Shown: positions 48,333-60,524, counted from the stretch's first letter. The stretch: DNA of 64,000 nucleotides from Acidianus brierleyi (GCF_003201835.2 NZ_CP029289.2:1426001-1490000); one strand, 5' to 3'. The notes: generated by a model not told the origin, from the letters alone. Made by a program: numbers and translations.

Positions 48333-49578
48333 ACGCTCCATATTTACTAGCTCTATTAGAATAATTTAATAATAAATTCATTACATTTATTCCCATTATT
48401 TTTAAGCTACCTTTTTTAGCCTCTCGTTCATTGAAATCCTTTATATCATCTGCTATTATATTTTCTGGAACATAAATCATTATTGGTACAGGATCTCCAG
48501 AATGCTCTTTTAATTCCACTGGAGTAGCATGATCTCCAGTAAAGGCTATTACTATTTCTGAGCTATAATTATCCAGTATTTTACCTACCATATTATCTAT
48601 TTTTTCTATAGCTTTTACTTTTTCTGTAACGTCTCCATCATGCGATGCAGCGTCTGTAGCTTTTATATGCAAAAATACTAGATCGTATTTATCGGATTTA
48701 AGGAAATTGATCACCTCGTTAGCTTTGGCATCATAATTAGTATCAATACCGCCTGTAGCACCTGGTGGAGTAATAGTCTCCATTCCTAATGATCTACAGA
48801 TACCTTTAATTAATGGAGTTGCAGTAACTGCGGCTGTAGTTAACCCTGTATAATCCTTTATTTTGGGTAGTTCCCTATGTACGGCTACTCCTCTTAATAG
48901 AATAATATTAGCTGGTAACTTATTTTCTGATAATCTAAGTTTATTTATCTCAGAAGTAGATAAGACTTCATATATTTTTTTAGATAGTTTATTTACTATT
49001 TCAGCTGTTCTTGAGGATGCTGGAGAATTATCTAATGGTTTACTTTCTTTAATTTTTAATCCAGTTTCGTGCGGATCTGTATCTGATATCTTATCGCTTA
49101 GATTATCTCCAGATAAAACTACTGAAACTCTATGTTCAGTTCCTTTATAAAATCTAACTTTTACACCATCTATTTCTCCTATTTTAGAATTTAATTCATT
49201 TATTAGCTGTTCTGCTTCATCTATTTTCCTACCAGCTCTCCTATCTACTACTCTCATTTCATTATCAACTGTAGCAAAATTTCCTCTAAATGAAATGTCT
49301 CCTTCTGTCAATTCTGCGCCAGATCCTAATGCCTCAAAGCTTCCTCTTCCCCTATAATACTTATGAGGATCTATTCCAAATATTGCCATATGAGATGTAT
49401 CGCTTCCAGGAATAATTCCTGGTGATATTGGATCCATTAAACCTACTAGTGAAGATTTTAATAGGCTTTTTATATTAGGTTTATCGGCAGTTTCTAGTGG
49501 AGTCTTATTGTTTAGACTCCTTACCTGTCTATCACCTAATCCGTCAGCTATTATTAGTAATATCTTATATTTTTTCAT
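48331..49578 (-). CDS. apgM: 2,3-bisphosphoglycerate-independent phosphoglycerate mutase (archaeal type)
   Basis: It interconverts 3- and 2-phosphoglycerate in glycolysis and gluconeogenesis. 415 aa of the alkaline phosphatase superfamily: IADGLGDR near 8, the nucleophile segment [11 protein letters not shown] near 58, DTDPHETG near 163, SHDGDVTEK near 302 and [10 protein letters not shown] near 335 (metal sites). It overlaps cdc48 by 4 bases. Confidence 0.93.
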   Translation of the reverse strand: MKKYKILLIIADGLGDRQVRSLNNKTPLETADKPNIKSLLKSSLVGLMDPISPGIIPGSDTSHMAIFGIDPHKYYRGRGSFEALGSGAELTEGDISFRGNFATVDNEMRVVDRRAGRKIDEAEQLINELNSKIGEIDGVKVRFYKGTEHRVSVVLSGDNLSDKISDTDPHETGLKIKESKPLDNSPASSRTAEIVNKLSKKIYEVLSTSEINKLRLSENKLPANIILLRGVAVHRELPKIKDYTGLTTAAVTATPLIKGICRSLGMETITPPGATGGIDTNYDAKANEVINFLKSDKYDLVFLHIKATDAASHDGDVTEKVKAIEKIDNMVGKILDNYSSEIVIAFTGDHATPVELKEHSGDPVPIMIYVPENIIADDIKDFNEREAKKGSLKIMGINVMNLLLNYSNRASKYGA

Positions 49579-51890
49579 ACTGCGACACTTCTTTTAAGCT
49601 CAGACGCCATTCTTTCGTATCTTTGTATATCAGCTTTACTAAGACTAGGAGTTACTACTTTTAATGCATCTTCGAAATCTTGCATTGTAACTTTAGCGTT
49701 AAGATTATTCATGCAATTTCTCATGAAGTTGTCATAGCATGTATTATTTCCCTTACATTCTGCCATGGCCTTATTATTGCACTCATTAGATAACTTTCTT
49801 AACATTATCATAGTAGCTTCTCTAACTAAAGCCTCGAGATCTGCTCCAGTATATCCTTCTGTTTTGTCAGATAATATATCAGCCATGCAATACTTTATTT
49901 TCTCATCTTTACACTTTTCATCTTTGCATTCATTTAATGCAAGGTTAATACATTGTTGCGTGCCTTCTATGGGTACTCCCCTCATGTGGATCATGAGTAT
50001 CTCTTTTCTTGCTTCCTTGTCTGGTGGAGGTACATAAATTAGCCTATCAAATCTGCCAGGTCTTAGTAATGCTGGATCTAATATATCTGGTCTATTAGTT
50101 GCAGCTATTACTACTACTTTACTTAGCGGGGTAATACCATCCATTTCAGCTAGCATCTGATTTACAATCCTTTCAGTAACGCCACTATCATGAGAAAATC
50201 CCCTCATTGGAGCTATAGCATCTATTTCATCGAAGAATATTATAGTAGGTGCAGTTTGTCTAGCTCTTTTGAATATTTCTCTTATTGCTTTTTCGCTTTC
50301 TCCTACCCATTTGGATAGTACTTCTGGTCCTTTTACTGCTATGAAGTTTGCTCCGCTTTCTGTGGCAACTGCTTTGGCTAACATTGTTTTACCTGTTCCT
50401 GGTGGGCCAAATAATAGTATACCCTTTGGCGGTCTTATTCCAGTTTTTTCAAATATACCGGGATATCTCATGGGCCATTCTACGGCTTCTCTAAGTTGTT
50501 GTTTTACTAGATCTAGTCCACCTATATCTGTCCAGTGTACTGTAGGTACTTCTACATATACTTCTCTAAGTAATGTTGGTTGTACAGTTTTCATAGCTTC
50601 AGTAAAATCGTCCATGTTTACTTTCAATTCCTTTAATGTTTCAGGTGGTATTTGACCTATATCCAAGTTTATCTTCCCTGTATTATCCTTAAGGAATTTT
50701 CTTAATGCACTCATTGCTGCTTCTTTAGCTAAAGCTGCTAAGTCTGCACCAGTATATCCGTTAGTCATTTCAGCTATAGCATCCAAATTTACGTCATCAG
50801 AAAGGGGCATATTTCTCGTATGTACTTGTAATATTTCCTTTCTGGCCTTAGTGTCTGGTGGCCTTATCTCTATTTCTCTGTCAAATCTTCCCGGTCTTCT
50901 AAGAGCTGGATCTAGTGCATCAGGTCTATTAGTAGCACCTATTACTACTATTTTTCCTCTTCCTTTGATTCCATCCATTAATGTAAGCAATTGAGCTACT
51001 ACTCTTTTTTCAACTTCTCCAGTAGTTTCCTCTCTCTTTGGCGCTATAGCGTCTAATTCATCAATAAACACTATAGACGGAGAATTTTTCTCAGCTTCTT
51101 CAAAAATTTCTCTTAGTCTTTGCTCACTTTCACCGTAAAACTTACTCATAATTTCTGGTCCATTTATTGTATAAAATGATGCACCTATTTCACTTGCAAG
51201 AGCCCTTGCTAGCAAGGTTTTACCTACACCTGGAGGTCCAAATAATAGTATTCCTTTAGGAGGCTCTATACCCAATCTTTGAAAAAGCTCTGGATGTTTC
51301 ATTGGAAGCTCTACAATTTCTCTTATTTTTTCCTTAACATCTTCTAAATCTCCTATATCTTCCCAACTAACCTTTGGATAATTGCTAACTTCCTTTACTG
51401 GTTCTTCTTTGATTTCTATTTCTGTATTAGAACTTACATATACATTATTTGACGGTGATGTAGATGTTACTATTAATTCTATTTGTCCAGTGTAAATAGG
51501 TATAGGTATTACTTCGCCTTTGCTTAACGGTTTATACAATAAATAATCTTTTACGTAATCAACAAAAGACTGATCAAATCTAATTGGTTCAGTAGGAGCT
51601 AGAATAATTTTCTTTGCTTCGTCAACTTTAGCTTTTTTTACGCTAACTTCGTCGCCTATCGAGACACCTATTGCGCTTCTTACGTAACCGTCAATCCTAA
51701 TTTCTCCATTACTTAAATCGTACGCTGGCATAGCTTGAAGCAAAGAAGAATTAGAGTTTCCTTTTACTTCTATATAATCTCCAGTTTCAATTCCTATTTT
51801 TCTCATGGAATCTTCTGAGATTCTGCCTATTTTTCTGCCTACATCTCTTTGTCTAGCTTCTAGAACCTTAAGTTTAAGCTCGGAGGACAT
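49575..51890 (-). CDS. cdc48: Cdc48/VAT-family AAA+ ATPase
   Basis: A double-ring unfoldase feeding the proteasome and other pathways. 771 aa: N domain ([19 protein letters not shown]), D1 Walker [15 protein letters not shown] near 217 and Walker [15 protein letters not shown]2 [14 protein letters not shown] near 494 and [13 protein letters not shown]. Late in D2 two Cys-rich insertions each hold four cysteines: 647, 655, 660, 668 and 704, 712, 718, 726. A divergent promoter region is shared with reverse gyrase. Confidence 0.95.
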   Translation of the reverse strand: MSSELKLKVLEARQRDVGRKIGRISEDSMRKIGIETGDYIEVKGNSNSSLLQAMPAYDLSNGEIRIDGYVRSAIGVSIGDEVSVKKAKVDEAKKIILAPTEPIRFDQSFVDYVKDYLLYKPLSKGEVIPIPIYTGQIELIVTSTSPSNNVYVSSNTEIEIKEEPVKEVSNYPKVSWEDIGDLEDVKEKIREIVELPMKHPELFQRLGIEPPKGILLFGPPGVGKTLLARALASEIGASFYTINGPEIMSKFYGESEQRLREIFEEAEKNSPSIVFIDELDAIAPKREETTGEVEKRVVAQLLTLMDGIKGRGKIVVIGATNRPDALDPALRRPGRFDREIEIRPPDTKARKEILQVHTRNMPLSDDVNLDAIAEMTNGYTGADLAALAKEAAMSALRKFLKDNTGKINLDIGQIPPETLKELKVNMDDFTEAMKTVQPTLLREVYVEVPTVHWTDIGGLDLVKQQLREAVEWPMRYPGIFEKTGIRPPKGILLFGPPGTGKTMLAKAVATESGANFIAVKGPEVLSKWVGESEKAIREIFKRARQTAPTIIFFDEIDAIAPMRGFSHDSGVTERIVNQMLAEMDGITPLSKVVVIAATNRPDILDPALLRPGRFDRLIYVPPPDKEARKEILMIHMRGVPIEGTQQCINLALNECKDEKCKDEKIKYCMADILSDKTEGYTGADLEALVREATMIMLRKLSNECNNKAMAECKGNNTCYDNFMRNCMNNLNAKVTMQDFEDALKVVTPSLSKADIQRYERMASELKRSVAV

Positions 51891-52051
51891 GCTACATACT
51901 ATTTATTTAAAACAAAAATAAGTCTTTGCTAGTAGCTAATATGCCTTAATTGTCAACATTTTCTATAACTTTTAATTTTTTATTGTTAATTTTTGATATA
52001 TTGTCAAATTATTTCTAATATCTATAGTATATTTGTACTAATCAAAAGTTT
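51891..52051. promoter_or_regulatory. Divergent cdc48/reverse gyrase promoter region
   Basis: 161 AT-rich bases. TATTTAAAA next to cdc48 and CTATAGTATATTTG ~30 bases before the gyrase ATG are TATA candidates for the two directions. ATTGTCAA occurs twice in direct orientation (51949 and 52000). No further structure seen. Confidence 0.4.
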
Positions 52052-55000
52052 ATGGAATTAATTTTAAGTTTAATAGAATTTTTCAATAAGCTCGAGAGCA
52101 ATCTTTTAAATAACTCTTTGCTCACAAAAGTAATAATGGCTTTAGATTACGATATCCCAAATATTATTTATATGAACTCTTGCCCTAATTGTGGTAGTAA
52201 TATTTCATCATTAAGGTTATATAAGGGTTCTGCGTGTGAAAAATGTATAAAAGAGGATATTGTGTTTAATGATCTTAATAATCTTATACAATATCTCAAT
52301 TCTAATAGTAATTTAGGACTATTAAAGGATTTTAAAAATATACTAGATAATTATAATAAAGTAGTAGTCTTATTTAATAAGATTCTTAATTCTCCTCCTT
52401 TGGGTCCTCAAAAATCATGGATCTTAAGAGCACTAAAAGGAGATAGTTTTGCCATTGTAGCACCGCCTGGCTTAGGTAAAACTACATTCGGTATTCTGAT
52501 GTCGCTGTATTATTCCTCAAAAAATATTAAGTCTTTGATGGTCTTCCCTACTAGAACTTTGGTACAGCAAGTAACTCAAAGAATCCAACAAATGAGTAAA
52601 GATCTGGATAATGTACCAAAGCTTGCTTATTATTTATCTAATCTTACTCGTTCCCAGAAAGAGGAATTAAAAAAATCCCTAGACGCGTCAGATTTTGATA
52701 TATTTGTAACTACATCAAGATATCTTATTAATAATATAGCCGATATTAATCCAGAACAATATGGATATCTATTTGTAGACGACGTTGACTCAGTTCTTAA
52801 ATCCAGTAAAAGTTCCTCAACTATTCTTAAGCTTATGGGATTTAATGATACTGACATACAAAACGTTAAAGAACTTCTAAGAAAAGCAAGAAACGATGAT
52901 ACAGTATTTGAGGAAATTAAAAAAATAAGAGAAAAAAAGATCGGTAAAAAAATTGCTATTTTCTCATCTGCTACTATAACTAAGGGTAATCCTGTATTTT
53001 CCTCCCTTATGGGCTTTAAACCGGGCAGTGCTGTAATATACCTAAGGAATGTAATAGATTCCTATATCCAATCCAATGATATTATAAGCATTACAAAGTC
53101 AATAATAGATAGGTTAGGTTCTGGTGGATTAATATATGTTCCAATAGATAAGGGAACATCATTTGCAAAAGAACTAGCTACTGCGTTAGATGGTAATCTT
53201 AAAGTTGATGCGATATCTTCATCTTCTACTTCAAAATTAGAAAAATTTGAAAAAGGAGATATAGACATACTTATAGGTGTTGCAACACATTATGGTATAC
53301 TAGTAAGGGGCATTGATATACCATGGAGAGTAAAGTACGCTGTATTTGCAGGTATTCCAAAATTTAGATTTAAAATTGGAGAAAAAATGCATCCGTTAGC
53401 TATGTTGCGAATGCTTACTTTAATTTCTTTGGTATTAAAGGATCCAGAAATCTCCAAAATATTAAGAATAGTAAAGTTTAGACTAAGAAATATATCACCG
53501 GCAGCACTTAATATTTTGGCAAAGAACGTTAAAGACGGTACACTTAATGATCAATACATGTTAAAGGCATACGAAATAGTTAATAAATATCTTAAAGATA
53601 AGGAATTATTGGAAAAAATATCAGAAATAGGAGAAATTTCTATTAATGGTGATTTCATATCTACTCCTGATTATTTAACATATATTCAAGCTAGTGGAAG
53701 AACCTCAAGAATATTTGGTGGAGAATTAACCACTGGTCTTTCCATATTAATTGTTGACGATACTAAATTATTTGATCTATTAAATAGAAGATTGTCTCTA
53801 GTGCTAGATGATATAAATTGGCATCAATTTGATATTGAAAATGATAAGATAGGAAACTTGGAAATAGATAAGATATTAGAGAAAATAAATTCTGAAAGAG
53901 ATCAAATAAGGAAAATAAAAGAGAGCGGATTTTTGTCTGCAAGTTCTGTACAAAAAATAAAGACAGCATTATTCATCGTTGAGTCACCTAATAAAGCTAA
54001 AACAATATCTAGCTTTTTCTCTAGACCTAGTGTGAGAGAATTTGACGGATTAAGAGTCTATGAAACTGTAATAGGAGATAAAGTTCTTATGGTTACAGCT
54101 AGTGGAGGGCATATTTATGATCTTACAACAAAGGATATAGGCATACATGGAATAGAAGTAAAGAAAAATGGGAAACTTTCTTTTTATGCATATTATAATT
54201 CAATAAAACGTTGCTCTAATGGTCATCAATTTACCGAATATTCAGAAGATAACTCTTGTCCATTGTGTGGTAGCAAAAATGTCAGGGACAAAATGTCTAC
54301 TCTAAATGCTTTAAGACAGTTAGCATTAGAAGCAGACGAAATATTTATAGGTACAGATCCTGATATAGAAGGAGAAAAAATAGCATGGGATATATTCTTA
54401 AATTTACGACCTTATAATTCCAATATATCTAGAGCAGAGTTTCACGAAGTTACAAGAAGGGCTATTATAGAGTCTTTAAATAATCCTAGAAAATTTTCTA
54501 TACCGCTTCTTCAGTCTCAACTAGTTAGAAGAGTAGAGGATAGATGGATAGGCTTTAAACTGTCCAAAAAACTTCAGACAGAATTCTGGCCAATAGAATG
54601 TAAAAATCTGGGTAAACCCTGCGTTGAAAACAAGAATTTAAGTGCAGGAAGAGTTCAGACTCCAGTCTTAGGCTGGGTTATATCTAGATTTAATGAGTAT
54701 AGTAAAACTAAAAAAACAGTATATGTTGTAAAATTTTTAGACAGTTTTACAATTTTAATACCGCGTCAATCTAAATTAAATAAAAATACAAAGCTAAAAA
54801 TTGTGATAAATAATATAGCGGATTCTAAAGAATCTTTCGGACCATTACCTCCATATACTACAGATTCTATGCTTGCTGATGTATCTAACTTCTATGGAAT
54901 TTCAGCTTCAGAAATTATGAGAATAGCTCAAGATCTCTTTGAAATGGGTCTAATAACATATCATAGAACAGACAGTACTAGAATATCTAACGTAGGAATA

Positions 55001-55801
55001 AGCATAGCAGAAACCTATCTTAAGCAGACTATAGGAGATAACTATAAATCTATTTTTAAGCCTAGGAGTTGGGGAGAAGGAGGAGCTCATGAAGCTATAA
55101 GGGTTACTAAGCCGCTAGATTCTGATCAATTAAGAGCAATGATAGAAGAAGGGGAATTAGAACTACCTAAAAGACTAACTTTTAACCATTATAGAGTTTA
55201 TGATTTAATATTTAGGAGATTTATAACTAGCCAGTTAATTCCAGTAATACTTGAGAAGGAGATTGTGAATTTAAGTGTTAAGACAGAAAATAATGTAATG
55301 TTAAATATAGAAAATAATCCAGTAGAATTTGTATACAATGTAACATTACCAGGAGATACGCATTTTTCTAAACTTTATGTTCCAATGAAAACTTCAGGTA
55401 AACCAATAAAGTCTAAAATAAATTGTATTCCTGGAAAAGACTGTGAATTTGACGCTAAAGTGCAATATTCTTTTAGTAAGAGTGATGTTCAGTTATATAC
55501 TCAAGGTACTCTTATTACAGAGATGAAAAATAAAAAAATAGGAAGACCTAGCACATATGCTACTATAGTGTCTACATTATTAAAAAGGGGATATATGATT
55601 GAGAGTAAAAATGTTAAAAGACTTGTTCCATCAAAACTAGGTATAGATGTTCATTCCTTTCTAGTAACTAGATATCAAAAATTTGTATCTGAAGATCGTA
55701 CTAGAAGTTTATTAGAACGTATGGACATGATAGAAGACGGAAAAGAAGACTATAGACAAGTATTAAAGCAATTATATGAGGAAATACAAGATATTGGGTG
55801 A
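52052..55801 (+). CDS. topR1: Reverse gyrase (TopR1 type)
   Basis: It introduces positive supercoils and is the hallmark of hyperthermophiles. 1249 aa: N-terminal zinc finger (C44, C47, C62, C65), a helicase-like half with Walker [10 protein letters not shown] near 137 and DDVD near 241, then a type IA topoisomerase half. The latter has Toprim [11 protein letters not shown] near 641, a second zinc finger (CSNGHQ...CPLCG) near 715, [10 protein letters not shown] near 765 and the active-site Tyr in [11 protein letters not shown] near 969. No intein. The adjacency to cdc48 fits TopR1 of relatives. Confidence 0.96.
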   Translation: MELILSLIEFFNKLESNLLNNSLLTKVIMALDYDIPNIIYMNSCPNCGSNISSLRLYKGSACEKCIKEDIVFNDLNNLIQYLNSNSNLGLLKDFKNILDNYNKVVVLFNKILNSPPLGPQKSWILRALKGDSFAIVAPPGLGKTTFGILMSLYYSSKNIKSLMVFPTRTLVQQVTQRIQQMSKDLDNVPKLAYYLSNLTRSQKEELKKSLDASDFDIFVTTSRYLINNIADINPEQYGYLFVDDVDSVLKSSKSSSTILKLMGFNDTDIQNVKELLRKARNDDTVFEEIKKIREKKIGKKIAIFSSATITKGNPVFSSLMGFKPGSAVIYLRNVIDSYIQSNDIISITKSIIDRLGSGGLIYVPIDKGTSFAKELATALDGNLKVDAISSSSTSKLEKFEKGDIDILIGVATHYGILVRGIDIPWRVKYAVFAGIPKFRFKIGEKMHPLAMLRMLTLISLVLKDPEISKILRIVKFRLRNISPAALNILAKNVKDGTLNDQYMLKAYEIVNKYLKDKELLEKISEIGEISINGDFISTPDYLTYIQASGRTSRIFGGELTTGLSILIVDDTKLFDLLNRRLSLVLDDINWHQFDIENDKIGNLEIDKILEKINSERDQIRKIKESGFLSASSVQKIKTALFIVESPNKAKTISSFFSRPSVREFDGLRVYETVIGDKVLMVTASGGHIYDLTTKDIGIHGIEVKKNGKLSFYAYYNSIKRCSNGHQFTEYSEDNSCPLCGSKNVRDKMSTLNALRQLALEADEIFIGTDPDIEGEKIAWDIFLNLRPYNSNISRAEFHEVTRRAIIESLNNPRKFSIPLLQSQLVRRVEDRWIGFKLSKKLQTEFWPIECKNLGKPCVENKNLSAGRVQTPVLGWVISRFNEYSKTKKTVYVVKFLDSFTILIPRQSKLNKNTKLKIVINNIADSKESFGPLPPYTTDSMLADVSNFYGISASEIMRIAQDLFEMGLITYHRTDSTRISNVGISIAETYLKQTIGDNYKSIFKPRSWGEGGAHEAIRVTKPLDSDQLRAMIEEGELELPKRLTFNHYRVYDLIFRRFITSQLIPVILEKEIVNLSVKTENNVMLNIENNPVEFVYNVTLPGDTHFSKLYVPMKTSGKPIKSKINCIPGKDCEFDAKVQYSFSKSDVQLYTQGTLITEMKNKKIGRPSTYATIVSTLLKRGYMIESKNVKRLVPSKLGIDVHSFLVTRYQKFVSEDRTRSLLERMDMIEDGKEDYRQVLKQLYEEIQDIG

Positions 55802-55807
55802 TAATTT

Positions 55808-56683
55808 GTGCTAATCTCGTTAACTTACCTAAAAATGAAAGAGATGTCAAGAAAACATAATATTGAGAAAGCTAAAAAACTAATAAAGACATCCAAAGAA
55901 AGAGGAGCAAAACTAGTAGTTTTGCCGTCTTTATTCCCAGTAGGTAATTCTTTTGAGCTTTACAATAACGAGAAAAAAATGAGGAGTATGGTAAAAAATT
56001 TGGCTGAAAAAATTCCAGGAAGCTCTACTGATATTCTAGTTAAGTTAGCTATGGAAGGAGAAGTACATCTAATAGCGGGTCCATTGTTAGAGCAGGCAGG
56101 ACCAAAAATTTTCTTAACTACATTAGTTATCTCTCCAGATGGCGAAATAATAGGTAAATATAGGAAAATAGTAGTATCAGAAAAAGATATTAGACTTGGA
56201 ATATCAGGAGGTAAGGAACCTATTTATGTCGTGCTAGATAACAAATATGGTATAATTTCTGAGGACGATTTAATGTCACCCGAAATAAGCAGAATATTAT
56301 CATTAGGTGGTTCACAAGCTGTAATAGGCACCATGAGAGCATTAAATAAAAAACAAGAGATAGTTAAACATCTAGCTATATCAAGAACGATAGAAAACGG
56401 TATATCTTATTTAGTAACTGGTGAAATGATAGAAAACGAGGATGGTGAAATAATAGGTTCTTCTCCTACATTTATTACTACGCCGGAATCTCTAATTTAT
56501 AAAGAAGCGGAAGAAGAAGATTCTATGATACTAGTAGAAAGTTCAATAATAACGCAGAATAAAGAGAACGCCTTCAGTAGATTAAGCAATATGGAAACCA
56601 TAATAAACGGATTATGTAAAAGTATCAAAAAGAATAGAATTCTTAATGAAAAAGCAATAACTAGTAAAACTTCTGAAAGTTAA
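55808..56683 (+). CDS. Nitrilase-superfamily protein with missing catalytic residues
   Basis: 291 aa carbon-nitrogen hydrolase fold: [42 protein letters not shown] and [28 protein letters not shown]. In active enzymes these are LPE, K and ICYDxxFPE. Here the Glu is replaced by Ser (VLPS) and the Cys position reads SEDD, leaving only the lysine region. It is therefore probably a non-catalytic homologue. It begins 6 bases after topR1 (GTG start), and the end overlaps rps25e by 4 bases. Confidence 0.75.
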   Translation: MLISLTYLKMKEMSRKHNIEKAKKLIKTSKERGAKLVVLPSLFPVGNSFELYNNEKKMRSMVKNLAEKIPGSSTDILVKLAMEGEVHLIAGPLLEQAGPKIFLTTLVISPDGEIIGKYRKIVVSEKDIRLGISGGKEPIYVVLDNKYGIISEDDLMSPEISRILSLGGSQAVIGTMRALNKKQEIVKHLAISRTIENGISYLVTGEMIENEDGEIIGSSPTFITTPESLIYKEAEEEDSMILVESSIITQNKENAFSRLSNMETIINGLCKSIKKNRILNEKAITSKTSES

Positions 56684-57006
56684 GCTGCCATATAGACTGC
56701 TGTTCTCCTATTTTTGAAACTTTCCTTTATAAGACCTTGCGAATTGAGCTCTTTCAAGATTCTTTTAGCTACGCTAATAGTGATATTAGACTTAGTAGCT
56801 AATTCGTAAGGAGTTATAATTTTTTCCTTTTTTATTTCGTCTTGGACCCTTTTTATCATTTCGTTTGAAATCACTATATTTTTTGAAATTACTTCACTTC
56901 CAGTTTTGCTTGTTTTCTTTCCAGAAGCTTTCTTTTGTTGAGCTTCCATTTCTTTTTTCATTCTCTTTTCAACGTTGCTAATAGGTTTCTTTGATACTCC
57001 GCCCAT
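56680..57006 (-). CDS. rps25e: 30S ribosomal protein S25e
   Basis: 108 aa with a Lys-rich N-terminus and a winged-helix core: [20 protein letters not shown], then [19 protein letters not shown]. The ATG at 57006 (MGGVSKKP) matches the usual start better than the upstream ATG at 57015. Confidence 0.9.
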   Translation of the reverse strand: MGGVSKKPISNVEKRMKKEMEAQQKKASGKKTSKTGSEVISKNIVISNEMIKRVQDEIKKEKIITPYELATKSNITISVAKRILKELNSQGLIKESFKNRRTAVYMAA

Positions 57007-57052
57007 TTTATTCACCTGATAATCTTTAATGTAATATAAGAATATAATATTT

Positions 57053-57778
57053 ATGACTGAAAATCTGGTAGATGATCTTCTATCTAGAGTTTCTAGATTT
57101 GCATCAGTATTAGGAATTTCGAGAACAGAGCTACGAATATATTCTACATTGTTGCTTGAAGGTCAAATGTCAGCTAGGGAAATTTCAGAGAAACTTGGGA
57201 TCTCGTATACTAAAGTATATAGTATATTAACGAAATTGGAGGAAAGAGGATGGATAAGAAGAACAGGTAAAAAGCCAGCTTTCTATAATGCAATTCCAAT
57301 AAGAGATTTATGGGCTAATATAAAAAAGCTATTAGAAAATAGAATTGATGAGTTTGAAAAAGAATTTATAGAACCATTATCGGCTATGCTTTCTTCCTCA
57401 TCTACGTATAATATCATTGTCATCTCATCAACAGATTTAAAGAAAACAATTTTTGACTTACTTAATGAGGCTAGTAGTAAATATCTCATAGCCATATCGT
57501 ATCCAGAAATTCTTACTAAGGAGATATTAGACGTAATATATACGAAATCTTTTAGTAATGAGGTAAAATTAATAGTTCCAAGTTCTGTAAATGTAGAAAA
57601 AATACCAAATGTTAAAAAGGCAGATAATATGTTTGGCAGCGGTATTATTACTTCTTCTGCAGTTCTTTTAATAATAAAAAACAATGATAGACTATCTGGT
57701 CTTTTGTCAAATCATAAGTATTTTGTAGATATTGCAACTGTATATTTTGATCATCTATGGGAGAATGTATGTAAATAG
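57053..57778 (+). CDS. TrmB-family transcriptional regulator
   Basis: 241 aa. The N-terminal winged helix [20 protein letters not shown], then [20 protein letters not shown], is the TrmB/LysM-archaeal pattern, followed by a coiled-coil helix ([20 protein letters not shown]) and a C-terminal effector-like domain. Ligand unknown. It is divergent from rps25e. Confidence 0.85.
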   Translation: MTENLVDDLLSRVSRFASVLGISRTELRIYSTLLLEGQMSAREISEKLGISYTKVYSILTKLEERGWIRRTGKKPAFYNAIPIRDLWANIKKLLENRIDEFEKEFIEPLSAMLSSSSTYNIIVISSTDLKKTIFDLLNEASSKYLIAISYPEILTKEILDVIYTKSFSNEVKLIVPSSVNVEKIPNVKKADNMFGSGIITSSAVLLIIKNNDRLSGLLSNHKYFVDIATVYFDHLWENVCK

Positions 57779-57834
57779 CACCGTGCAAAAATTCTTAAAA
57801 ATAATATTCATGGAATTCCTTATACAGACCTTAA

Positions 57835-57981
57835 ATGAAAATAATAACAGTTAAGCTACCAGAACAGTTCTTGGAAGCAATAGATGAATTAGTAAATACA
57901 GGAAGATATGAGTCTAGAAGTGAAGTTATAAGAGCAGCAATAGGTGATTTTATTAGAAAAGAATTATGGGTTAAAGAATAG
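57835..57981 (+). CDS. Ribbon-helix-helix (CopG-type) DNA-binding protein, 48 aa
   Basis: [20 protein letters not shown] shows the beta-strand and first helix, and [20 protein letters not shown] the turn and second helix of the RHH fold, which dimerises on DNA. TATA-like TTCTTAAAAATAATA is ~40 bases upstream. Its stop codon TAG overlaps the C box of the following sRNA. Either an autonomous regulator or an orphan antitoxin. No toxin partner is adjacent. Confidence 0.85.
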   Translation: MKIITVKLPEQFLEAIDELVNTGRYESRSEVIRAAIGDFIRKELWVKE

Positions 57982-58036
57982 TGATGAAGGCTGGTATTAA
58001 TGATAAGAGAGATGATTTAAGACACCAAAACTGATA
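57981..58036 (+). ncRNA. C/D box sRNA overlapping the RHH stop codon
   Basis: C box GTGATGA (57981-57987), 12-nt guide AGGCTGGTATTA, degenerate D' ATGA (58000-58003), C' GATGATT (58011-58017), 13-nt guide TAAGACACCAAAA, D CTGA (58031-58034). The C and D boxes are consensus and the guide lengths fit. The internal D' is weak. It lies between the RHH gene and trmI. Confidence 0.75.
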
Positions 58037-58074
58037 AGATAAGGTTTTTTATATTATAGTTATCTTCAACTGTT

Positions 58075-58845
58075 GTGGCATTAAAGGAAGGAGACATTGT
58101 AACGATTTGGATAGATAGTAAGAGGGTATTTCTGTTAAAGATAACTAAAGGTAAAAAATTGGAAACCGATAAAGGATATATATTACATGATGATCTAATA
58201 GGTAAGGAGTATGGCGATTTAGTGAAAATGTCTAGGGGTTCTGCATATTTATTGAAACCTTTTTTAGAAGATATATATTTAGATTTAAAGAGGCCATCCC
58301 AAGTTCTTTATCCTAAAGACGTTGCGTATATGATATATTCTTCTGGAATAAAGCCTGGAGATAAGGTAGTAGAAGCTGGTACTGGTTCTGGATTTCTCAC
58401 AATATCTTTAGCATATTTCTTGGGTAAAGAAGGCAAAGTAGTAACTTATGATATTAGAAAAGATATGCAAGAAACTGCTAAATATAATGCTTATATACTA
58501 AATCTTACTGATAGAATAGAATTTAAAAATAAAGATATCAAGAACGGTATAGATGAAAGTGATGTAGATGCAGTATTCTTAGATATGCCATGTCCTTGGG
58601 AAGTTGTATCAAAAGCTTATGAGGCACTTAAACCATCAGGCGCATTAATAGTTTTTGTTCCTACAGTAAATCAAGTAGAAAAATCGTATTTGGAAATGGA
58701 AAAGTATAATTTTATAGAAATTCACGCTGAGGAACTTTTATTGAGAGAGTATAAGGTTAAGGAGGGTGCTACAAGACCAAAAAATATAGGCGTTGTACAT
58801 ACAGGGTTTATTATAAGGGGAAGAAAATCAATAAAACCTTTATAG
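58075..58845 (+). CDS. trmI: tRNA (adenine-57/58-N1)-methyltransferase
   Basis: It methylates A57/A58 in the T loop of tRNA. 256 aa: an N-terminal beta-barrel, then a Rossmann domain with [20 protein letters not shown] near 97 and [16 protein letters not shown] near 123. [14 protein letters not shown] near 162 carries the family DxPxPW motif. A strong TATA (TTTTTATATTA) is ~25 bases before the GTG start. Confidence 0.92.
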   Translation: MALKEGDIVTIWIDSKRVFLLKITKGKKLETDKGYILHDDLIGKEYGDLVKMSRGSAYLLKPFLEDIYLDLKRPSQVLYPKDVAYMIYSSGIKPGDKVVEAGTGSGFLTISLAYFLGKEGKVVTYDIRKDMQETAKYNAYILNLTDRIEFKNKDIKNGIDESDVDAVFLDMPCPWEVVSKAYEALKPSGALIVFVPTVNQVEKSYLEMEKYNFIEIHAEELLLREYKVKEGATRPKNIGVVHTGFIIRGRKSIKPL

Positions 58846-58867
58846 GAAATAGTAGAGTAAATATAAA

Positions 58868-59200
58868 ATGAGTGAAACTAAGCTTAACATATATGCTAAA
58901 CTTATAGTAAATTTTGAAAAAGATATTAAAAATGTAAAGTCAGAGATAGCTAATGATACAAAGAACCTAATATTGCTTTCCCAAAATTTATCCCAACAAT
59001 TCAATAGTGTAGCAGAATCGTCTTTAAAAGAAATTTCTAAGTCAATCGACGAGGAAAAGAATTCTGAAATAAGTAAAATTAGACAGAAATATAGTGAGGA
59101 TAGAGAACAGAAACTGCAGCAAATAAAATATAATGCTGAGAAAAATTTTGAAAAAGCTGTTTCTGAAGTATTGTCTGCCTTAAGTGGGGCATTTAAATGA
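58868..59200 (+). CDS. atpH: A-type ATP synthase peripheral stalk subunit H
   Basis: 110 aa almost entirely helical and charged (for example EISKSIDEEKNSEISKIRQK), typical of the subunit H/G coiled coil that pairs with subunit E in the peripheral stalk. It overlaps atpC by 4 bases. Recognition rests on the coiled coil and the neighbour. Confidence 0.65.
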   Translation: MSETKLNIYAKLIVNFEKDIKNVKSEIANDTKNLILLSQNLSQQFNSVAESSLKEISKSIDEEKNSEISKIRQKYSEDREQKLQQIKYNAEKNFEKAVSEVLSALSGAFK

Positions 59201-60165
59201 GTTCAGCTTCTTTGGCATATTTATCCTCAATCTCACGAAATTTTAAGTCAAAGACTTTGACCAAAGGTCTTATAAATGAATTATTAGCAGAAACTGAATG
59301 GAAAAATGCTGTAAATATATTGAAGGAAAGAGGATATTTTGAAGAAGTTAGCTATAATTTTGATGATATGGAATACCTTATTAAGAGTAATGCTATTCAG
59401 AATTTGCTTCTATTAATGAATCTGAGTATGTCAGTAAAAACGTCGTACTATATAGCTAGCTTATATTATTATATATTAACTTTAGACGAATTCGAAAATA
59501 TTATATCTGCAATATATAATAAGGTCAATATCCAAAATACTAGAATATTTCAGAAAATAATGGAATCCAAACCAGAAAATCTTAATGAACTTGTTAATTT
59601 GATTAGAGACTCTATTCATGGTAAAGCGTTACAGTACGCTCTATCTAAAAATCCACATGATTTATCACAATTGAATTCGTATTTAGACTACTATTTTATT
59701 CTTGAATTATCTAAAACTATAGAAGGTTTAAGGGGAGATTGGAAAGCATCTGCTGACAGTATAGTATGTGGATACAAAGATTATTACACAGTTAGCATGG
59801 CTATCAGGCAAAAAACGCAGGAAAACGTTGTGTGTAAAGTTAGTTTAGATGTTATAAAAGACTTAGTTAATTCTAGATCTTCTACTGAAACTATAGATAT
59901 ACTTAGAAGAATATCGTATGCTAGGTCTATGGAATTTACTAATGTCTATTCTGCACTATCTTCCTTATATAGGGAAGTTAGGGTTTTAGCACGGAAAAAT
60001 GCGTTAAATGCATTTATGGGAAGTCCATTTACTCCTGTTACAGTTCTTGGCATTTCAGAAATATTACGATTAGATAAAGAAGACCTAATTTCTATTTTAA
60101 ATGGAATAAAACTAAAAATGAATCCTGATAAGATAAAGTCTAAGCTATCATTTGAAATGGTATAA
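59197..60165 (+). CDS. atpC: A-type ATP synthase subunit C
   Basis: 322 aa, the central-stalk socket linking the rotor ring to the D/F shaft. Helix-rich with the repeated subunit-C pattern (KSKTLTKGLINELLAETEWK early, EFTNVY-like helices late) and VDIxL-type segments such as STETIDILRRISYARSMEF. The other ATPase subunits are not in the window. Preceded by trmI and atpH in one likely transcript. Confidence 0.8.
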   Translation: MSSASLAYLSSISRNFKSKTLTKGLINELLAETEWKNAVNILKERGYFEEVSYNFDDMEYLIKSNAIQNLLLLMNLSMSVKTSYYIASLYYYILTLDEFENIISAIYNKVNIQNTRIFQKIMESKPENLNELVNLIRDSIHGKALQYALSKNPHDLSQLNSYLDYYFILELSKTIEGLRGDWKASADSIVCGYKDYYTVSMAIRQKTQENVVCKVSLDVIKDLVNSRSSTETIDILRRISYARSMEFTNVYSALSSLYREVRVLARKNALNAFMGSPFTPVTVLGISEILRLDKEDLISILNGIKLKMNPDKIKSKLSFEMV

Positions 60166-60474
60166 TAGTTTTTCATCTACCAAATAATCATTGTTATCTT
60201 TTATTATAGTAAACTCAGGAAATTTTGGTGGATCAGGCATTTCGTTAACTGGTTTTTCTTTCCCTAAATATATCCATTTTAACTTTCCATTTATTTTTTC
60301 TAGTTTATACCAGTATTTTCCTATATAGAAATATTTTTTACCATTTTTATGGACTACATGAAACGGTTTTAAATATACATCGTAAACTTTTATTTTGGAG
60401 TTATAATCATATACTAACTCTTTGAATTTAGTGATAATGTTATCAAATTGTTTCTCATCTATTTTTATAAACAT
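60148..60474 (-). CDS. Conserved hypothetical protein, Tyr/Lys-rich
   Basis: 108 aa from ATG 60474 (MFIKIDEKQFDNII). Strand-rich with aromatic residues (KKYFYIGKYWYKLEKINGKL) and a proline-rich stretch (MPDPPKFPEF). No family or motif recognised. An upstream ATG at 60531 would add 19 residues but would leave little promoter space with the divergent reductase gene. The end overlaps atpC by 18 bases. Confidence 0.55.
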   Translation of the reverse strand: MFIKIDEKQFDNIITKFKELVYDYNSKIKVYDVYLKPFHVVHKNGKKYFYIGKYWYKLEKINGKLKWIYLGKEKPVNEMPDPPKFPEFTIIKDNNDYLVDEKLLYHFK

Positions 60475-60524
60475 AATAGAAGATAGACGTTTATTTTGAA
60501 AAGATTTAATATAATAATAGTGGT

